A stretch of DNA of 64,000 bases from Tiliqua scincoides (GCF_035046505.1 NC_089823.1:226570604-226634603); one strand, 5' to 3'. Positions 46,764 through 55,419 are shown, counted from the stretch's first letter. The notes: generated from the letters alone by a model not told the origin. Translations and numbers: made by a program.

Positions 46764-49700
46764 ACCTTCCCTACAGGTTGCTTTTTGCAGTCAATAACAT
46801 TATACCCCTGACTACTTTTCCACTCTGTGGAAATCCTCCATCCTCTTTTCTCAAGAAAACAGCTGCTGGGGCAATTTTAGTCACAAATCCAGTCTGTAAG
46901 GAAGGGGCTAATCAAGACTCCCTCCTCCTGCAAAGCTGATGAAAACATTTTGCACCAAGGCAAAGTGTTTTTTCGTACATAGAAAAGTCTTGTTTGAGCA
47001 TCATGGTCTTTAAATAGTTCTGACTGATACTGTAGTAGTGGAAGTTACAGGCCCACTCAACCCACCATCCCACTTGCACACAGTCTTCTGGCCTCAAACT
47101 CATCACAGGCTGCAGCAAAGGTCAATCCAGTTAGATAGCTCCCGCTCTACCCACTCCCAGTCAAAGTCCAGGGCTGGGGGGGGGGGGACAAGGACTTGGC
47201 TTGCTCTGTTGAGTCACACTATGCTTTTGCCCCTAGTAAAGTGCACATTTGCCCCAGCAAAGTGCACAGAGTTTCACCTTCCAGGTGAAACCACTACCAG
47301 GGCAGTGTTTAGGCTTTTAAAAATCAAGACAAGAATCAAATCAATGGGAGAAAACAACATTCCCCTCCTTGGAAAGCAGAGCAAAGGGTAATTCTGGGCT
47401 TCCTGGAAAGAATCTCACTGCTCATTACTTCCCTGTTGGGGGGGGGGGGGAAATAGAGAATGCACTCCCATAAAGAACAGAATGTGTGCAAAACAAGCTG
47501 TAAAGAGCGCCCTCCCTAAGGTCTGCAGAAATAGGTGCTGTTCTGTGTTTTTATTATGTGGGCACAATGTTTATAGCCAGACTCCAGACAAGAAATATGA
47601 TTGCTATGCCCATGTTGAACGATATGTTGTCACGCTGCTTCTCTGGCCTTCCTCCAAAGAGCTCAGGGCACCCCAAGGAATTATCCCAGGTTATCTCTGA
47701 ACAACTCATTGGGTTGCGTTGGCTGAGACTTGCCCAATGAGCTTCAGGGGCTGAGCAGAGATCTTTTATCATGTCTTCCAAGTCCAATGCTCTGCATTAA
47801 CCCTTCACTGGTGCTCAGAACTTATGAAAACCAGGGGAGATGCAAGACTGATTTGGGAGCCAGGCAGAAAAGCACAGGAAGGGCAAATCAGTCCTGCTTT
47901 CTGTTCCTCCTGCTGACTGCTGCGTCCCAAATGATCCACAAGGCCACTACAATGTTAGTCTTTCACTGCTTGCACACCAAGAAGCATTTCAATTTGCAAC
48001 CATGGCAATAAAAAGAAATACAAGTGCTGGTGTGAATAGTTTTCTATTCTAGACTAGCAACAGGTAAAGTTCCACTTTCTTCCTTGTCCTTTGCTACAGC
48101 AGGGACTCTGTCCACATACAAGAGAGAGTATTTACTCCTAACCCTTCCAGGATAATGGAGATTCTCTTGACTCCAGTTCTCAGGTATCAGAGTCTATTTT
48201 TGCTCAAGAATGGTTAAGACAGTACTTCATATATATGAGTAATTCACATATATGAACTGTAAATGCTCATAAATAGTCCACATAAATGGACAGCCAGGGG
48301 TTTTTTTTTTTTTCCCAAGGGACAGCCCACTTTCACCTCCAAAGTTTCTTATAAAGCGCTGGGCCAGGAGGAACCTAGGACTGGGAGCAAAATCTCTTCA
48401 GTCCCAGAATCCTCTTCACCTTGCCATCTTGCAAGGTTAGGGAGGAAAGACAGTAGCCCTTCTCCTGCAGGATTAGGAAAATGCTTGGGAAAAGGATTGC
48501 GGTCACAAAGCAAGAACAGGAAGTAAGCCCCCCATCTCATCTCAGGTGCTCTCTAACTACACAAGAAGAGGATGGGGCCACAACCAAGCTGGGGGTGGGG
48601 CAAAAGGAAGTTGCAGGTGGGCAGAGGTTCCTGGGCACAGCCCACAAGTTTGCCACCTCCCCCAACCTGCTGCTCCCAGCAGTTGGCATCATGGCTGGGT
48701 TCCCCCCCCCCATCTTTCATCAATTATCTAGAAAGAGAACACAGGAGTTAGTACTAGCCATGTTGCCAAAGTTTGTTATTCCCTGGTTCAGAACATGTGC
48801 AATCATGTCTTACTCTTGATTAAACTCTTGATTGCTAAGAACATTGTCAGAAGAGCCAGGATGGTGTAGTAGTTTGCGAAGCTTCCTGGGTGGCCTTGGG
48901 ACAGTCTCTCTTAGCCTCACCTAAGAGAGGCTACCTCACAGGGTTGTTGTGAGAACAAAAGGAAGGAAGGAACCACATACACCACCCTGAACTCCTCGGA
49001 TGAAGGGAGGTAGAAAAATGTGAGAAATAAATAAATAAGCACAAGCAGACCACCTGACCAAGCTGACAGTTGTTTGAAGAGTAGCTTCTCCATTCCAGAG
49101 CAAAGCCCACCCCTTAGGTAATTGGTTCCAGCTGGTCATAGAGATCTGCAAACTAAACAGAATTCTTATCTCCTTTGGAAAGATAACATGGGGGTGAGGA
49201 GGGGGAAGGAGAAAAATTATGCAAACAATATTTACACGTTGTTTTCCAAGAAATATTTTATTTTTCTAACAAAGCATTTATCATGTCCTCCTTTTTTTGG
49301 TATTGGCAACCTTCAGTCTCGAAAGACTATGGTATCGCGCTCTGAAAGGTGGTTCTGGCACAGCGTCTAGTGTGGCTGAAAAGGCCAATCCGGGAGTGAC
49401 AATCCCTTCCACACCGGGAGCAAGTGCAGTCTGTCCCTGGTCTGTCTCCCTGGCTATGGGCCTTCCTTCTTTGCCTCTTTGCCTCAGACTGTTGGCAAAG
49501 TGTCTCTTCAAACTGGGAAAGGCCATGCTGCACAGCCTGCCTCCAAGCGGGCCGCTCAGAGGCCAGGGTTTCCCACTTGTTGAGGTCCATCCCTAAGGCC
49601 TTCAGGTCCTCCTTAGGGGTTCAGAAATAGACAAAAATAGAGGAAGAGTTTGTGTTTTCTTCTTGAAATGCCAGGAGATGAGATTCAGCATCTGTAAACA

Positions 49701-51295
49701 AAGCCCTGTGGTCTTTGGGGGAAAAAGGAGGTGGAATGGAAACCAGTGCTAGTTTCATGGAGGGTTCTGTATGCATGTTTACCCTTCACAGGCTAGAACG
49801 TATTTGTGCAACAATACCAAAGAGGTGGATGGAAGGAAAAAAGGAATGCTAGGCCACTAAAAATATATTTGCTTCTAGGGTGAAGATGCAGGCAGAGCTG
49901 CGTTTTAGGAGTGCCACTTTAATGTCTCCTGCATTGCCAGACTTTCTTGGAAGTGTCTCACTGAGTTCAAGAGATACTTCTAAGCAAGTGTGCAAACAGA
50001 GGCTTGCAGGTGTGCAGCACAATCCTTCACAGGATCAGGGCCAAATCCTATTCAATTTTCCAGTGCATGTGCAGCTGTGCTAATGGGGCATGCACTGCAT
50101 CCTGTGGTGGGGGGGTAATCACAGAGGCCTCCTCCAGGTAGGGGACATTTGTTCCCTTAGCCTGGGGCTGCATTGCAGCTGCACTGGTGCTGGAAAGCTG
50201 GACAGGATTGGGCCCTCAGAAGTAACTGTGCAGGGGATTTGCAAATCCTCCCAAGCAATGGAAGTAAGGAATAAGGGCACCCGGGGAGAAAGGCGGAATA
50301 CAAATCTAATAAATAAATAAAATAAGTAAGGCCCCTTGTGACCAGAGGAACTTACACCCCCCCCCCCCCCAAAAAAAAGCGTGCATAGGATGGGATTGCA
50401 GCTGTGACTCGTTATGCTCTGCACAGTTACTGGGGGGGTGGGGAAAGTGTTTGGAAAACAGGACTGCAGCCTGGAAGCCGGCGTATGTGCATATTTACTT
50501 GCAAGTAAGCCCAATCTAGAGCCAGGAAAGTTACTCCAAAGTGTAGCACGACTACGATTGAGGGCTTAAAGACAAAGGATGAACCATCAAATGCATTGCA
50601 GGATAAAAGTTTTGCAGGCTTGTCGATTTCATCAACTGGCCAGCTTTGGGCTCACCAAATGGACTTTCCAGCCTGCAAAGACCCCCCTTCCCCCAGATCT
50701 CCGCTCTGTGCCTTTGTCTGCCACGGAAACGAAACGGTTAATCGGATTCTTCTTTGTTTCTCAGTGGGGAGCTTTGATCGTGCATTCCCTCCCGGCACCC
50801 CGATCGTGAATACCTGCTACAGGCTGGTCCTGGCTTCCGAGTAAGCCCACTTAAGTGGATAGTGCACGCTGATTCCCTAAAGTTCCCACCCATCGTTCCC
50901 CACCACGAAGAGTCTTGCATTACTTTGTAACAAAGGCTCAGACAAAGCCCCGGAGTGGTACGACCAGGATTTTGAGCAGGGCGTGTGTGAATGGAGCAAA
51001 CACGCGTGTTGCGGCTTTGCGGAGGGTCGGACGGTGGGAGAACCGAATGGCAAAGATTTTCCCCCTCCAAATAAGCCCAAGGCTCGACCTGTTTGGCCAG
51101 GGGGGCCTTTCAAGGCAGCCGGTGGCGCCCCCCCCCTCCGAACCAAAAAGGACACGCGTGTTTTGCACTCACTTGTTGCAGCTCGTTGGTGAAGTAGAGG
51201 AAGGTGATGGCCACGCAGATAGACTGCAGCAGCACGGCGAAGATCAACACCAGCCCGCAGGTCTGCCCTGTGCTGGGACCGGCGGAGGAAAGCAT
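30407..51295 (-). CDS. TNFSF10: TNF superfamily member 10 (TRAIL, Apo-2 ligand), five coding exons
   Basis: TRAIL is a type II membrane protein and trimeric cytokine that triggers apoptosis through death receptors. The coding sequence joins 51295-51173, 35263-35123, 34531-34486, 32755-32639 and 30861-30407 (123+141+46+117+455 nt), giving 293 residues against 281 in human. Residues 1-12 are cytosolic, about 13-35 form the transmembrane anchor, about 36-142 the stalk, and 143-293 the TNF homology domain. Cys242 lies in S-A-R-T-S-C-W-S-K and matches the human Cys230 that binds the zinc at the trimer centre. The strings F-Y-Y-I-Y-S-Q-T-Y-F-R-F and S-F-F-G-A-F-L are diagnostic. All junctions have GT/AG ends and compatible phases (0, 0, 1, 1). 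Introns are about 15.9, 0.6, 1.7 and 1.8 kb. The start ATG is in-frame and matches the family's short cytosolic tail. Confidence 0.96.
31365..31535. mobile_element. Partial family C MITE
   Basis: The left half begins CAGTGGCTTAGTTAGAGG and the right half stops at GCTTGCACACTGCAATGAGG without reaching the far terminus. It is 3'-truncated and lies in TNFSF10 intron 4. Confidence 0.75.
31885..32247 (+). mobile_element. Non-autonomous hAT element, family A copy, in TNFSF10 intron 4
   Basis: It has the same ends as the copy at 24712 (CAGTGGTTCTCACAC...GAGAAACACTG). The 8-bp TSD atttatag/atctatag lies at 31877-31884 and 32248-32255 with one mismatch. Confidence 0.9.
32486..32574. mobile_element. 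90-bp MITE (AGCCCAATCCTA ends)
   Basis: It has inverted ends AGCCCAATCCTATACATG and AGAATTGGGCTG, with AGAAGTAAGTCCCATTAGGG in the middle. It sits 65 bp from TNFSF10 exon 4, in the intron after it. Confidence 0.85.
32639..32755 (-). CDS. TNFSF10: TNFSF10 coding exon 4 (stalk to start of TNF domain)
   Basis: This exon was found by its P-R-V-A-A-H-L-T string, matching human P-Q-R-V-A-A-H-I-T at the beginning of the TNF homology domain. It spans 117 nt, with acceptor catccag|GTG and donor CACAGA|gtaaga. It starts with two bases completing a glycine codon from exon 3 and leaves one base that completes a serine codon with exon 5. Its first half (S-P-G-S-S-A-T-E-R-D-T-P-E-T-P) is a low-complexity stalk. 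Confidence 0.92.
33081..33330 (-). mobile_element. tRNA-derived SINE, second family, in TNFSF10 intron 3
   Basis: Plus-strand words CACAACAAACCTGTGGGATAG and GGAATTTGAACCTGGATCTT are the reversed core and B-box regions. The head ends near TTAACTATTACACC. Confidence 0.78.
33345..33475 (-). mobile_element. tRNA-derived SINE, third family, reversed
   Basis: CTGGAGATGCCAGAGATTGA and ACCACTGAGACTGTCC are reverse complements of the head seen at 56472 (GGGACTGTGGCTCAG, GTTCAATCTCTGACATCTCC). Confidence 0.72.
33685..34181. mobile_element. Non-autonomous hAT element, family D, carrying a nested SINE
   Basis: The ends are CAGGTGTGTCAAAC and GAGTGACACCCCTG. The perfect 8-bp TSD atctatac lies at 33677-33684 and 34182-34189. 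A 5S SINE of 131 bp sits inside at 33803-33933. Relatives are at 10940-11312, 40242-40430 and 62407-62712. It lies in TNFSF10 intron 3. Confidence 0.92.
33803..33933 (-). mobile_element. 5S-rRNA-derived SINE, copy 3, nested in a hAT element
   Basis: A 9-bp TSD ATTCTGGGT (33794-33802 and 33934-33942) flanks 131 bp. The head is 5'-truncated at the GATCTTGTCTGAT word. Confidence 0.92.
34266..34410 (-). mobile_element. 5S-rRNA-derived SINE, copy 4, rearranged
   Basis: An 11-bp TSD ATCCAGACACA (34255-34265 and 34411-34421) flanks 145 bp. The 5' part of the head is missing and replaced by a second copy of the element's own junction segment (ATACCGGGTGCTGTAGGCTT and ATACCATG). It sits 75 bp from TNFSF10 exon 3, in intron 3. 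Confidence 0.9.
34486..34531 (-). CDS. TNFSF10: TNFSF10 coding exon 3 (short stalk exon)
   Basis: This 46-nt exon was placed by splice sites and phase. The acceptor is ttgccattgcag|ATG after a pyrimidine-rich tract and the donor is AACAG|gtactg. It encodes M-M-S-R-H-R-M-E-A-G-S-S-L-A-T plus one base. The human counterpart is equally short but shares almost no residues, so the call rests on position, phase and length. It is the least certain TNFSF10 exon. Confidence 0.75.
35123..35263 (-). CDS. TNFSF10: TNFSF10 coding exon 2 (membrane-proximal stalk)
   Basis: The exon has 47 codons in phase 0 at both ends. It encodes L-R-D-T-Y-S-K-S-G-F-A-C and later P-C-W-Q-V-R-W-Q-L, which align with human D-K-Y-S-K-S-G-I-A-C and P-C-W-Q-V-K-W-Q-L. 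The acceptor is gtgacacag|CTT and the donor AAAAAG|gtactt. An acidic stretch (E-D-L-D ... N-E-D-S-D) lies between the two conserved cysteines. Confidence 0.94.
36666..36894 (+). mobile_element. Non-autonomous hAT element, family B, 229 bp
   Basis: The inverted ends are CAGTGATTTTCAA and TTGAAAATCACTG, with internal GTGCCTTG repeats. The perfect 8-bp TSD ctatagaa lies at 36658-36665 and 36895-36902. It sits in TNFSF10 intron 1. Confidence 0.93.
37034..37122. mobile_element. 90-bp MITE copy
   Basis: It carries GCCTATGCATGTCTACTGAG and CTTACTCCCAGGAAAGTGTG. The ends are diverged. Confidence 0.75.
37313..37490. mobile_element. 180-bp MITE copy
   Basis: It runs from GGCCCAATCCTAACCAATTT to TTGGATAGGATTGGGCCC with the full centre. 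It is in TNFSF10 intron 1. Confidence 0.82.
37768..38060 (-). mobile_element. CR1 LINE 3' end
   Basis: The terminal AAGAACATAAGAACAGCCCC and the 3' UTR words GGTACAAGACATGATGTGTA match the copy at 43976 closely, so both belong to one recent subfamily. It is 5'-truncated. Confidence 0.88.
40242..40430. mobile_element. Partial family D hAT element
   Basis: It begins CAGGCCTGTGTGCTGAATG and carries the family's GAAAATAGGAACAAGATTTG core. It ends near 40430 without a recognisable right terminus. Confidence 0.6.
40767..40945. mobile_element. 180-bp MITE copy
   Basis: It runs from GGGCCCCATCCTATCCAATT to GTTGGATAGGATTGGGCCC and is full length. Confidence 0.82.
41209..41670 (-). mobile_element. 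CR1 LINE 3' end, older copy
   Basis: CATCTAGTCCAGCTTTTGGC, TCCTCCATAAACTTGTCCAA and a long run toward the last ORF2 codons identify it. It is more diverged than the copies at 37768 and 43976. Confidence 0.85.
41783..42017. mobile_element. Mariner-like MITE with TA target duplication
   Basis: The ends are CAGTGATGCCTCGCAAGACG and CGTCTTGCGAGGCACCACTG, flanked by TA at 41781-41782 and 42018-42019. The word TTCGCAAGACGAA and variants recur five or more times in the interior. It has no transposase frame. Confidence 0.85.
42195..42310 (-). mobile_element. CR1 LINE RT fragment
   Basis: The minus strand reads Q-H-G-F-C-K-G-N-S-C-L-T-N-L-L-E-F-F-E-K-V-N, a hallmark of CR1-type reverse transcriptases. 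It is short and has lost both ends. Confidence 0.8.
42919..43007. mobile_element. 90-bp MITE copy
   Basis: It starts GGCAATCCTATCTATACTTA and ends CATCCATAGGCTTGGGCTC, in the reverse sense relative to the copy at 32486. Confidence 0.75.
43803..43890. mobile_element. 90-bp MITE copy, diverged
   Basis: CCGCAATCCTAAGCATGACT followed by CACTGAATACAATGGGACC marks a diverged copy. The right end is unclear. Confidence 0.6.
43976..44238 (+). mobile_element. CR1 LINE 3' end
   Basis: It runs from CGCCTTTAAAAGGGGATTGG to the terminus TGTTCTTATGTTCTTATGTA and is a plus-strand sister of the copy at 37768. Confidence 0.88.
44843..45035. mobile_element. Palindromic hAT MITE, family C copy
   Basis: It starts CAGTGGCGTAGCTAGAGG and ends CTAGCTATATCACTG. 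The TSD is imperfect, caacaaaa/caaataaa. The GC-rich centre differs from the other copies. Confidence 0.87.
45531..45627 (+). mobile_element. CR1 LINE 3' terminal fragment
   Basis: TGCTCCCTGGGGCATTTGGT through CTGTTCTTATGTTCTTA, about 97 bp of the CR1 terminus. Confidence 0.85.
45834..45899 (-). mobile_element. Internally deleted hAT family B copy, 66 bp
   Basis: Both ends of family B (CAGCTATTTTCAACC and GGTTGAAAACAGCTG) are present but almost all of the interior is gone. No matching TSD is visible. Confidence 0.6.
46391..46760 (+). mobile_element. tRNA-derived SINE with (ATT)n tail
   Basis: The A-box-like word TCTAGAGGGTAGAGC and the B-box-like word ACCAGTTCGAGGCC lie at tRNA spacing near the left end. 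The tail reads AGGTGGTATATAAATACCTG followed by an ATT microsatellite. Confidence 0.82.
46724..46760. repeat. (ATT)n microsatellite at a SINE tail
   Basis: About 12 trinucleotide units directly after the SINE 3' end. Confidence 0.95.
48850..49041 (+). mobile_element. tRNA-derived SINE, second family
   Basis: GCCAGGATGGTGTAGTAGTT is the degraded head, CTACCTCACAGGGTTGTTGT the conserved core, and GAAATAAATAAATAAGC the tail. Confidence 0.75.
49294..49605 (-). mobile_element. 5'-truncated LINE, copy 2
   Basis: This is the same C-terminal segment on the minus strand, flanked by a 9-bp TSD GTCCTCCTT (49285-49293 and 49606-49614). The encoded residues of the knuckle region match the copy at 60743 exactly, so the two are young relatives. 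It ends in a short A-rich tail after GGTTGCCAATACC and lies in TNFSF10 intron 1. Confidence 0.88.
50038..50215. mobile_element. 180-bp MITE copy
   Basis: It runs from GGGCCAAATCCTATTCAATT to CTGGACAGGATTGGGCCC. It lies about 1 kb from TNFSF10 exon 1, in intron 1. Confidence 0.82.
51173..51295 (-). CDS. TNFSF10: TNFSF10 coding exon 1 (cytosolic tail and transmembrane anchor)
   Basis: This encodes 41 residues, M-L-S-S-A-G-P-S-T-G-Q-T-C-G through Y-F-T-N-E-L-Q-Q, closely matching human TRAIL exon 1 (G-Q-T-C ... Y-F-T-N-E-L-K-Q). The donor is CAACAA|gtgagt in phase 0. The frame also runs seven codons upstream of this ATG to a TTG, so the ATG at 51293-51295 is preferred. Flanking sequence on both sides is moderately CpG-rich, and I see no TATA box. 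Confidence 0.93.
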
Positions 51296-51639
51296 CTCCG
51301 ATGGCTTGCAAGACAAAGGGAGACTCCAGAGCCAGCAGGCGATCGCAGCCCTGCGTGGCCGTGGGAACTGCAGGGCAGGAGGGAAGGCGGCTGTTGTGAG
51401 TGTCCGGAGGGCTTTGTGTGGTGCTTGTGCTCGAAAGGTGGAGCCTCTTCCTGGCGTGGTTCAAACTCCAGCCCACTGCTGGACAAACCAGGGTAGTGCC
51501 CCTAGCGACTGAATGCACCTCCAGGGATGCTTTGCACATGGACTCGTGTCCCCAGAGTCTTGCAGGGTGTTTCATGGCGCCCCCCCCATAGGGTCAATCT
51601 TGTGATTCTTAATGCCCCCAGCTTGCACCAAGGACCACC

Positions 51640-52020
51640 TGCCCGCAATTATGTTTCTATCCTGTTTATCCATACAACAACCCTGCAGGGTAGGCTAGAG
51701 CAGTGGAGTAGCTAGAGGGAGAGCAAAGCACTAAGTTTTGCAAGGAGTCTCACGGCCGCGTGCAAGCGGCCCCTCCCCTTTGGAGCCACCATTTTGCAGA
51801 CGTCTCTGTTTTGCTCCCACTGCCCCCATTGGCTCTGAAGGGAGGGGGCAGCTTGCACACCACTGTGAGGCTCCCTGCAAAACTTTCTGCTTTGCACCCC
51901 CCTCTAGCTACGCCACTGGGCAAGAGAGAGTGATTGACCCAAGATCACCCCTTCTTGGCCAAGGGAGGATTTGAACCCATATCCCCCCCACTCTGATTCC
52001 AGCACTCCAACCACTACATA
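51640..52020 (-). mobile_element. tRNA-derived SINE interrupted by a hAT MITE
   Basis: AACAACCCTGCAGGGTAGG on the left and GGATTTGAACCCATATCCC on the right are the two halves of one minus-strand SINE. The hAT MITE at 51701-51918 lies between them. Confidence 0.75.
51701..51918. mobile_element. Palindromic hAT MITE, family C copy, inserted in a SINE
   Basis: The ends are CAGTGGAGTAGCTAG and CTAGCTACGCCACTG, with TSD ggctagag/ggcaagag (one mismatch). Reverse-orientation tRNA-SINE sequence continues on both sides, so this element landed in that SINE. It lies about 400 bp upstream of TNFSF10 exon 1. Confidence 0.9.
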
Positions 52021-52029
52021 GCCAAAACT

Positions 52030-52215
52030 ACTTGTAAACAAACTGTGATGCAATGGTAAATTAGATTAGGACTACAGAGGCCTGGGTTCAAAAATTTCTC
52101 AGCTTACTGGGTGATCTTGATGTGATTCTGACTCTTAGCCTAACCTACCTGGCAGGGTGGTCGTGAGGACAAATCATGCGGCTCTGAGCTTTGTGGAGGA
52201 AAAGCGGGGATATAA
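52030..52215 (+). mobile_element. tRNA-derived SINE, second family
   Basis: GAGGCCTGGGTTCAAAAATT (B-box region), CTAACCTACCTGGCAGGGTG (core) and GGGGATATAAATGCTAA (tail) are visible. Confidence 0.75.
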
Positions 52216-52322
52216 ATGCTAACATGTAAAATGCTAAAATGTAACCATGCCACTCTGCCTCTTCCCTTTTGCCTGCAACATAAATGTGCACTAGTGACCC
52301 TGACTGCTTGCTACTCATTTAG

Positions 52323-52411
52323 AGCCCAATCCTATGCATGTCTACTCAAACCTAAGTCCTGTTATAGTCAAAGGGGCTTACTCCCAGGAAAGTGTGGATA
52401 GGATTGTAGCC
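52323..52411. mobile_element. 90-bp MITE copy
   Basis: It starts AGCCCAATCCTATGCATGTC and ends GTGGATAGGATTGTAGC, with both arms well kept. Confidence 0.82.
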
Positions 52412-53302
52412 CCGCTCTGCTGCTCATTTACCCTGACCTGCCCTGGCTTCTGAAACAGGAATAGGAGAAGAAACTGCACAGCAGCCCTTTCTGTCCATGT
52501 GCAGGTACATCAGAGGCAAGATACAGTTTCTAAAGGTGGAGGAGGAGCAGAAGAGCTCTAATGCTTGAGCTTGGGCTCGGGCTCACCTTCACTGACACTT
52601 ATTTAAACAGGACACATTCCCAACTTCTGTCCCAAGGGCAAAATAAGATTGCTTTGGCAGGGACAGGCAATGAAAAATAGGGACATTGGAAGGTACGGGG
52701 TTTTGAATTCTAGTGCCTATTGAGGCCTTAAAATATGATGTTGAGTGTGTATGTATGTACAGGAGGGACCTTGATATCCACTGAGTTGGCTCTATGGATT
52801 TGACTCACCACTGATACCAACGTCCATCTTTAAATGCCGTGTAGCAAAAAGAGCACCAAAATCCAATTTCCTACCTTCACACCGCCATTTCTACCCAGCC
52901 CACAGGTCTACACATTTGATCCCTGTTGCTCTTATGCAAAGTGTAAAGTTGAACTGCATGGTAAACTCAGAAGCTGAGCATTTGGTTCTGAAAAGAAAGC
53001 TCATCTGAGAGAAGGAAAACTCTGATCCCAAACCTCCACTGCCTTGTGGCTACATCCAGTTATGGAAAAGGCTTCAGGAGTCAACCTTGAGGCAAAATCT
53101 GGAGCCAGAGTCCCTGAGGCAGTTCATGGCTGAACACGGTCACATTCTGGCAACTCCTGCAACGCCGCTGGAACCAACCGTATTGGCTTCTGTCTTTCCA
53201 TTGGACCATTTCAGCAACGTGGAGAGGGGGGATTTGTTGCATGGGTAACAGCCTATCCTCCATACCTACTTTACCCAGGCTTCGCGCACCGGAGAGGACA
53301 CT

Positions 53303-53367
53303 CTGTTCCAGAACCACCATTCAGAGCGTGACACCATAGTCTTCCGAGACTGAAGGATGCCAACAAC
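53303..53367 (+). mobile_element. LINE 3'-end fragment
   Basis: AGAACCACCATTCAGAGCG and CACCATAGTCTTCCGAGACT match the last 65 bases of the LINE above with several changes, so this is an older copy. The 200 bases to its left may belong to the same insertion but are too diverged to say. Confidence 0.65.
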
Positions 53368-53380
53368 ATTGTTGCCCCAG

Positions 53381-54060
53381 AATACATTGGTATTGATGCT
53401 ATACTGCATTCAGCCACTAGATGGGATGAATAATGGAATCTAATGGAATAAAATTATAGAATAATTAGATTCTATTTTTCACCCCATCTAGTGGCTGAAC
53501 GTGGTATTGGAAAGCATTGATGTAGACCAGTGATTTTCAATCTTTTTTGTCTCATGGCACACTGGCAAGACACTAAAATGGTCAAGGCACACCATCAGTT
53601 TTTTGGCAATTGACAAGGCACACTGTGTGGTCAATGGGGGGCTCACATCCCCCAAAGGTCCTATTGTTAAATGACCCTCTCCCAAATTCCCGTGGCACAC
53701 CTGGGGACTATTTGCAGTACACCAGTGTGCCACGGCACAGTGGTTGAAAATGTGGTGTAGACGCTATCCCTCATTCAGCCACTAGAAGGGGTGAATAATG
53801 GAATCTAATGGAATGAAATTATTCCTTTATGGAATAATTAGTTTCCAGTATTAATCTCATCTAGTGGCTGAATGCGGTATTGGAATGCATTGGTATAGAC
53901 ACTATACTGCATTCAGCCATGAGAAGGGGTGAATAATAGGATATAATTATTCCATAATGGAATAATGGAATCAAATGGAATGAAATTATTCCATTATGAA
54001 ATGATTAGATTTTATTATTCACCCCATCTAGTGACTGATTGTAGTATAGCATCTACACAA
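53381..54060. repeat. Tandem array of three palindromic units, interrupted by a hAT element
   Basis: Each unit of about 140-150 bp carries CATTCAGCCACTAGA, a palindromic TGGAATCTAATGGAAT core and the mirror word CATCTAGTGGCTGAA. Units lie at about 53381-53527, 53755-53890 and 53891-54060. The hAT element at 53528-53754 splits the junction of the first two. Confidence 0.82.
53528..53754 (-). mobile_element. Non-autonomous hAT element, family B copy, inside a tandem array
   Basis: It starts CAGTGATTTTCAATC and ends GGTTGAAAATGTG with a decayed terminus. The TSD atgtagac/gtgtagac has one mismatch. It splits the first two units of the palindromic array at 53381-54060. Confidence 0.88.
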
Positions 54061-54164
54061 CTGCATTCTGGGGCAAAAACGGAGGAACAAGAAACCTGGA
54101 AGTGGGTCTTTAAAGGTATTTTTCCACTGATTTAGTATCCACTGACTTTTTTTATCCACTAGGG

Positions 54165-54527
54165 CAATGTTTCTCAAACTGTGGGTCGGGACCCACTAAG
54201 TCGATCATGACCCAATTTCAGATAGGTCCCCATTTATTTCAATATTTTATTTTTAATATATTAGATTTGATGCTGCCATGTTATGTGACTGCATTTGGGG
54301 AAATGTTACAGACCTGTACTTTTAACAAGCTACAATGTGTATTATTTTAACAATTATAGTAAATGGAACTTACTCCTGGGTAAGTGTGGGTAGGATTGGA
54401 GACTAGGCTTGTTAAAAATTTTCTTGCTTGATGATGTCACTTCTGGTCATGACCTCACTTCCGGTGGGTCTTGACAGATTCCTATTCTAAAAAGTGGGTC
54501 GCAGTGCTAAATGTGTGAGAACCACTG
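54165..54527 (-). mobile_element. Non-autonomous hAT element, family A copy
   Basis: This is a 363-bp reverse-orientation copy, the same length as the one in TNFSF10 intron 4. It has a perfect 8-bp TSD cactaggg (54157-54164 and 54528-54535). Confidence 0.92.
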
Positions 54528-54594
54528 CACTAGGGGTTCCAGAATGGAACTCCAATAGTTAATGAGGCACGACCTGTACTGTATATACACAAAC

Positions 54595-54622
54595 ACCCCC
54601 CCCCCCTACACACACACACACA
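54595..54622. repeat. Poly-C followed by (CA)n
   Basis: A C homopolymer of about eleven bases runs into a short CA repeat. Confidence 0.9.
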
Positions 54623-55419
54623 AAGTTTTCCACATGCTTAGAGCCTGGTCATGTAGCACATTAGGGATTTATTACCCAGGTGTATGCAATGTTGGTGCTG
54701 CATGAGTGGGCACTGATAGTCTGCTTTACATGTGAACACGCAGAATGCAACACAAGCATCGGCTGTAACTCAGTGCTAGCACATAGGCTTTTCTGCCCTG
54801 CAGTTGTAAACCTGAAACAGTCAGGGTTTGAATTGCATGGAAGAATGCCTGAACAAAGCTCCTGTGAGCATTACATTTGCAGCACCTCTGATAAGCTTCT
54901 GTGAATTGATTCGCTTCTAAGAACTGCAAGGCTCTTTCCCCAAAAACCACTGTGGCTTTCAATCTTGTGTGGTTTCTCTGCTCTGAATATGTTTGTTCCA
55001 TCAAAGACATTTTAGTCCATTAATCAGATGAGTGTTAATTGACTAAAGCTGCATAATTTTATATTGGGCTAAATCCACAGCTTTGAAGCAAAAACACACA
55101 CCCACTTTGTTTCAGATAGATTATGTATACATCTCAAAAGGCACCATGAACTTAGAAGAGGCATTCCCTTGGTGTGTGAGAGAGAAGCAGGAAGACCTCT
55201 TCCAAGATGGTGCCTTGTGTACCATTTGCAGTTTTAGATATACTAATAAATGAATTGTCATAAAAATGCTCCTTCTACATCCTCCAAAAATGTAAGGACC
55301 CAGAAGTCCTTTCTGTTACTCTTGGCTTCACTGAAATCACTCCTGAATGAAAGGAGATAAAAGAATTAGATATTAAGTGGCAGAGTGTATATAAAAGCCA
55401 TAACTTCACAATCACCCTG

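Larger units (their letters stand above)
35264..51172 (-). other. TNFSF10 intron 1 (about 15.9 kb)
   Basis: The intron runs from gtgagt at 51172 to the tgacacag acceptor at 35264. It contains CR1 fragments, MITEs, a mariner-like element, tRNA SINEs and one LINE 3' end, listed separately. I recognise nothing in 35300-36650, 38100-40240, 43010-43790, 44240-44840, 45040-45530, 45640-46390, 46770-48840 and 49620-50030, apart from simple repeats and short tandem words such as the 18-bp duplication near 40060-40090. Confidence 0.8.

Noticed and set aside
50877-51575. 232-codon minus-strand frame over TNFSF10 exon 1
   Set aside because: It overlaps the real exon in another frame and is open because of the GC-rich promoter region.
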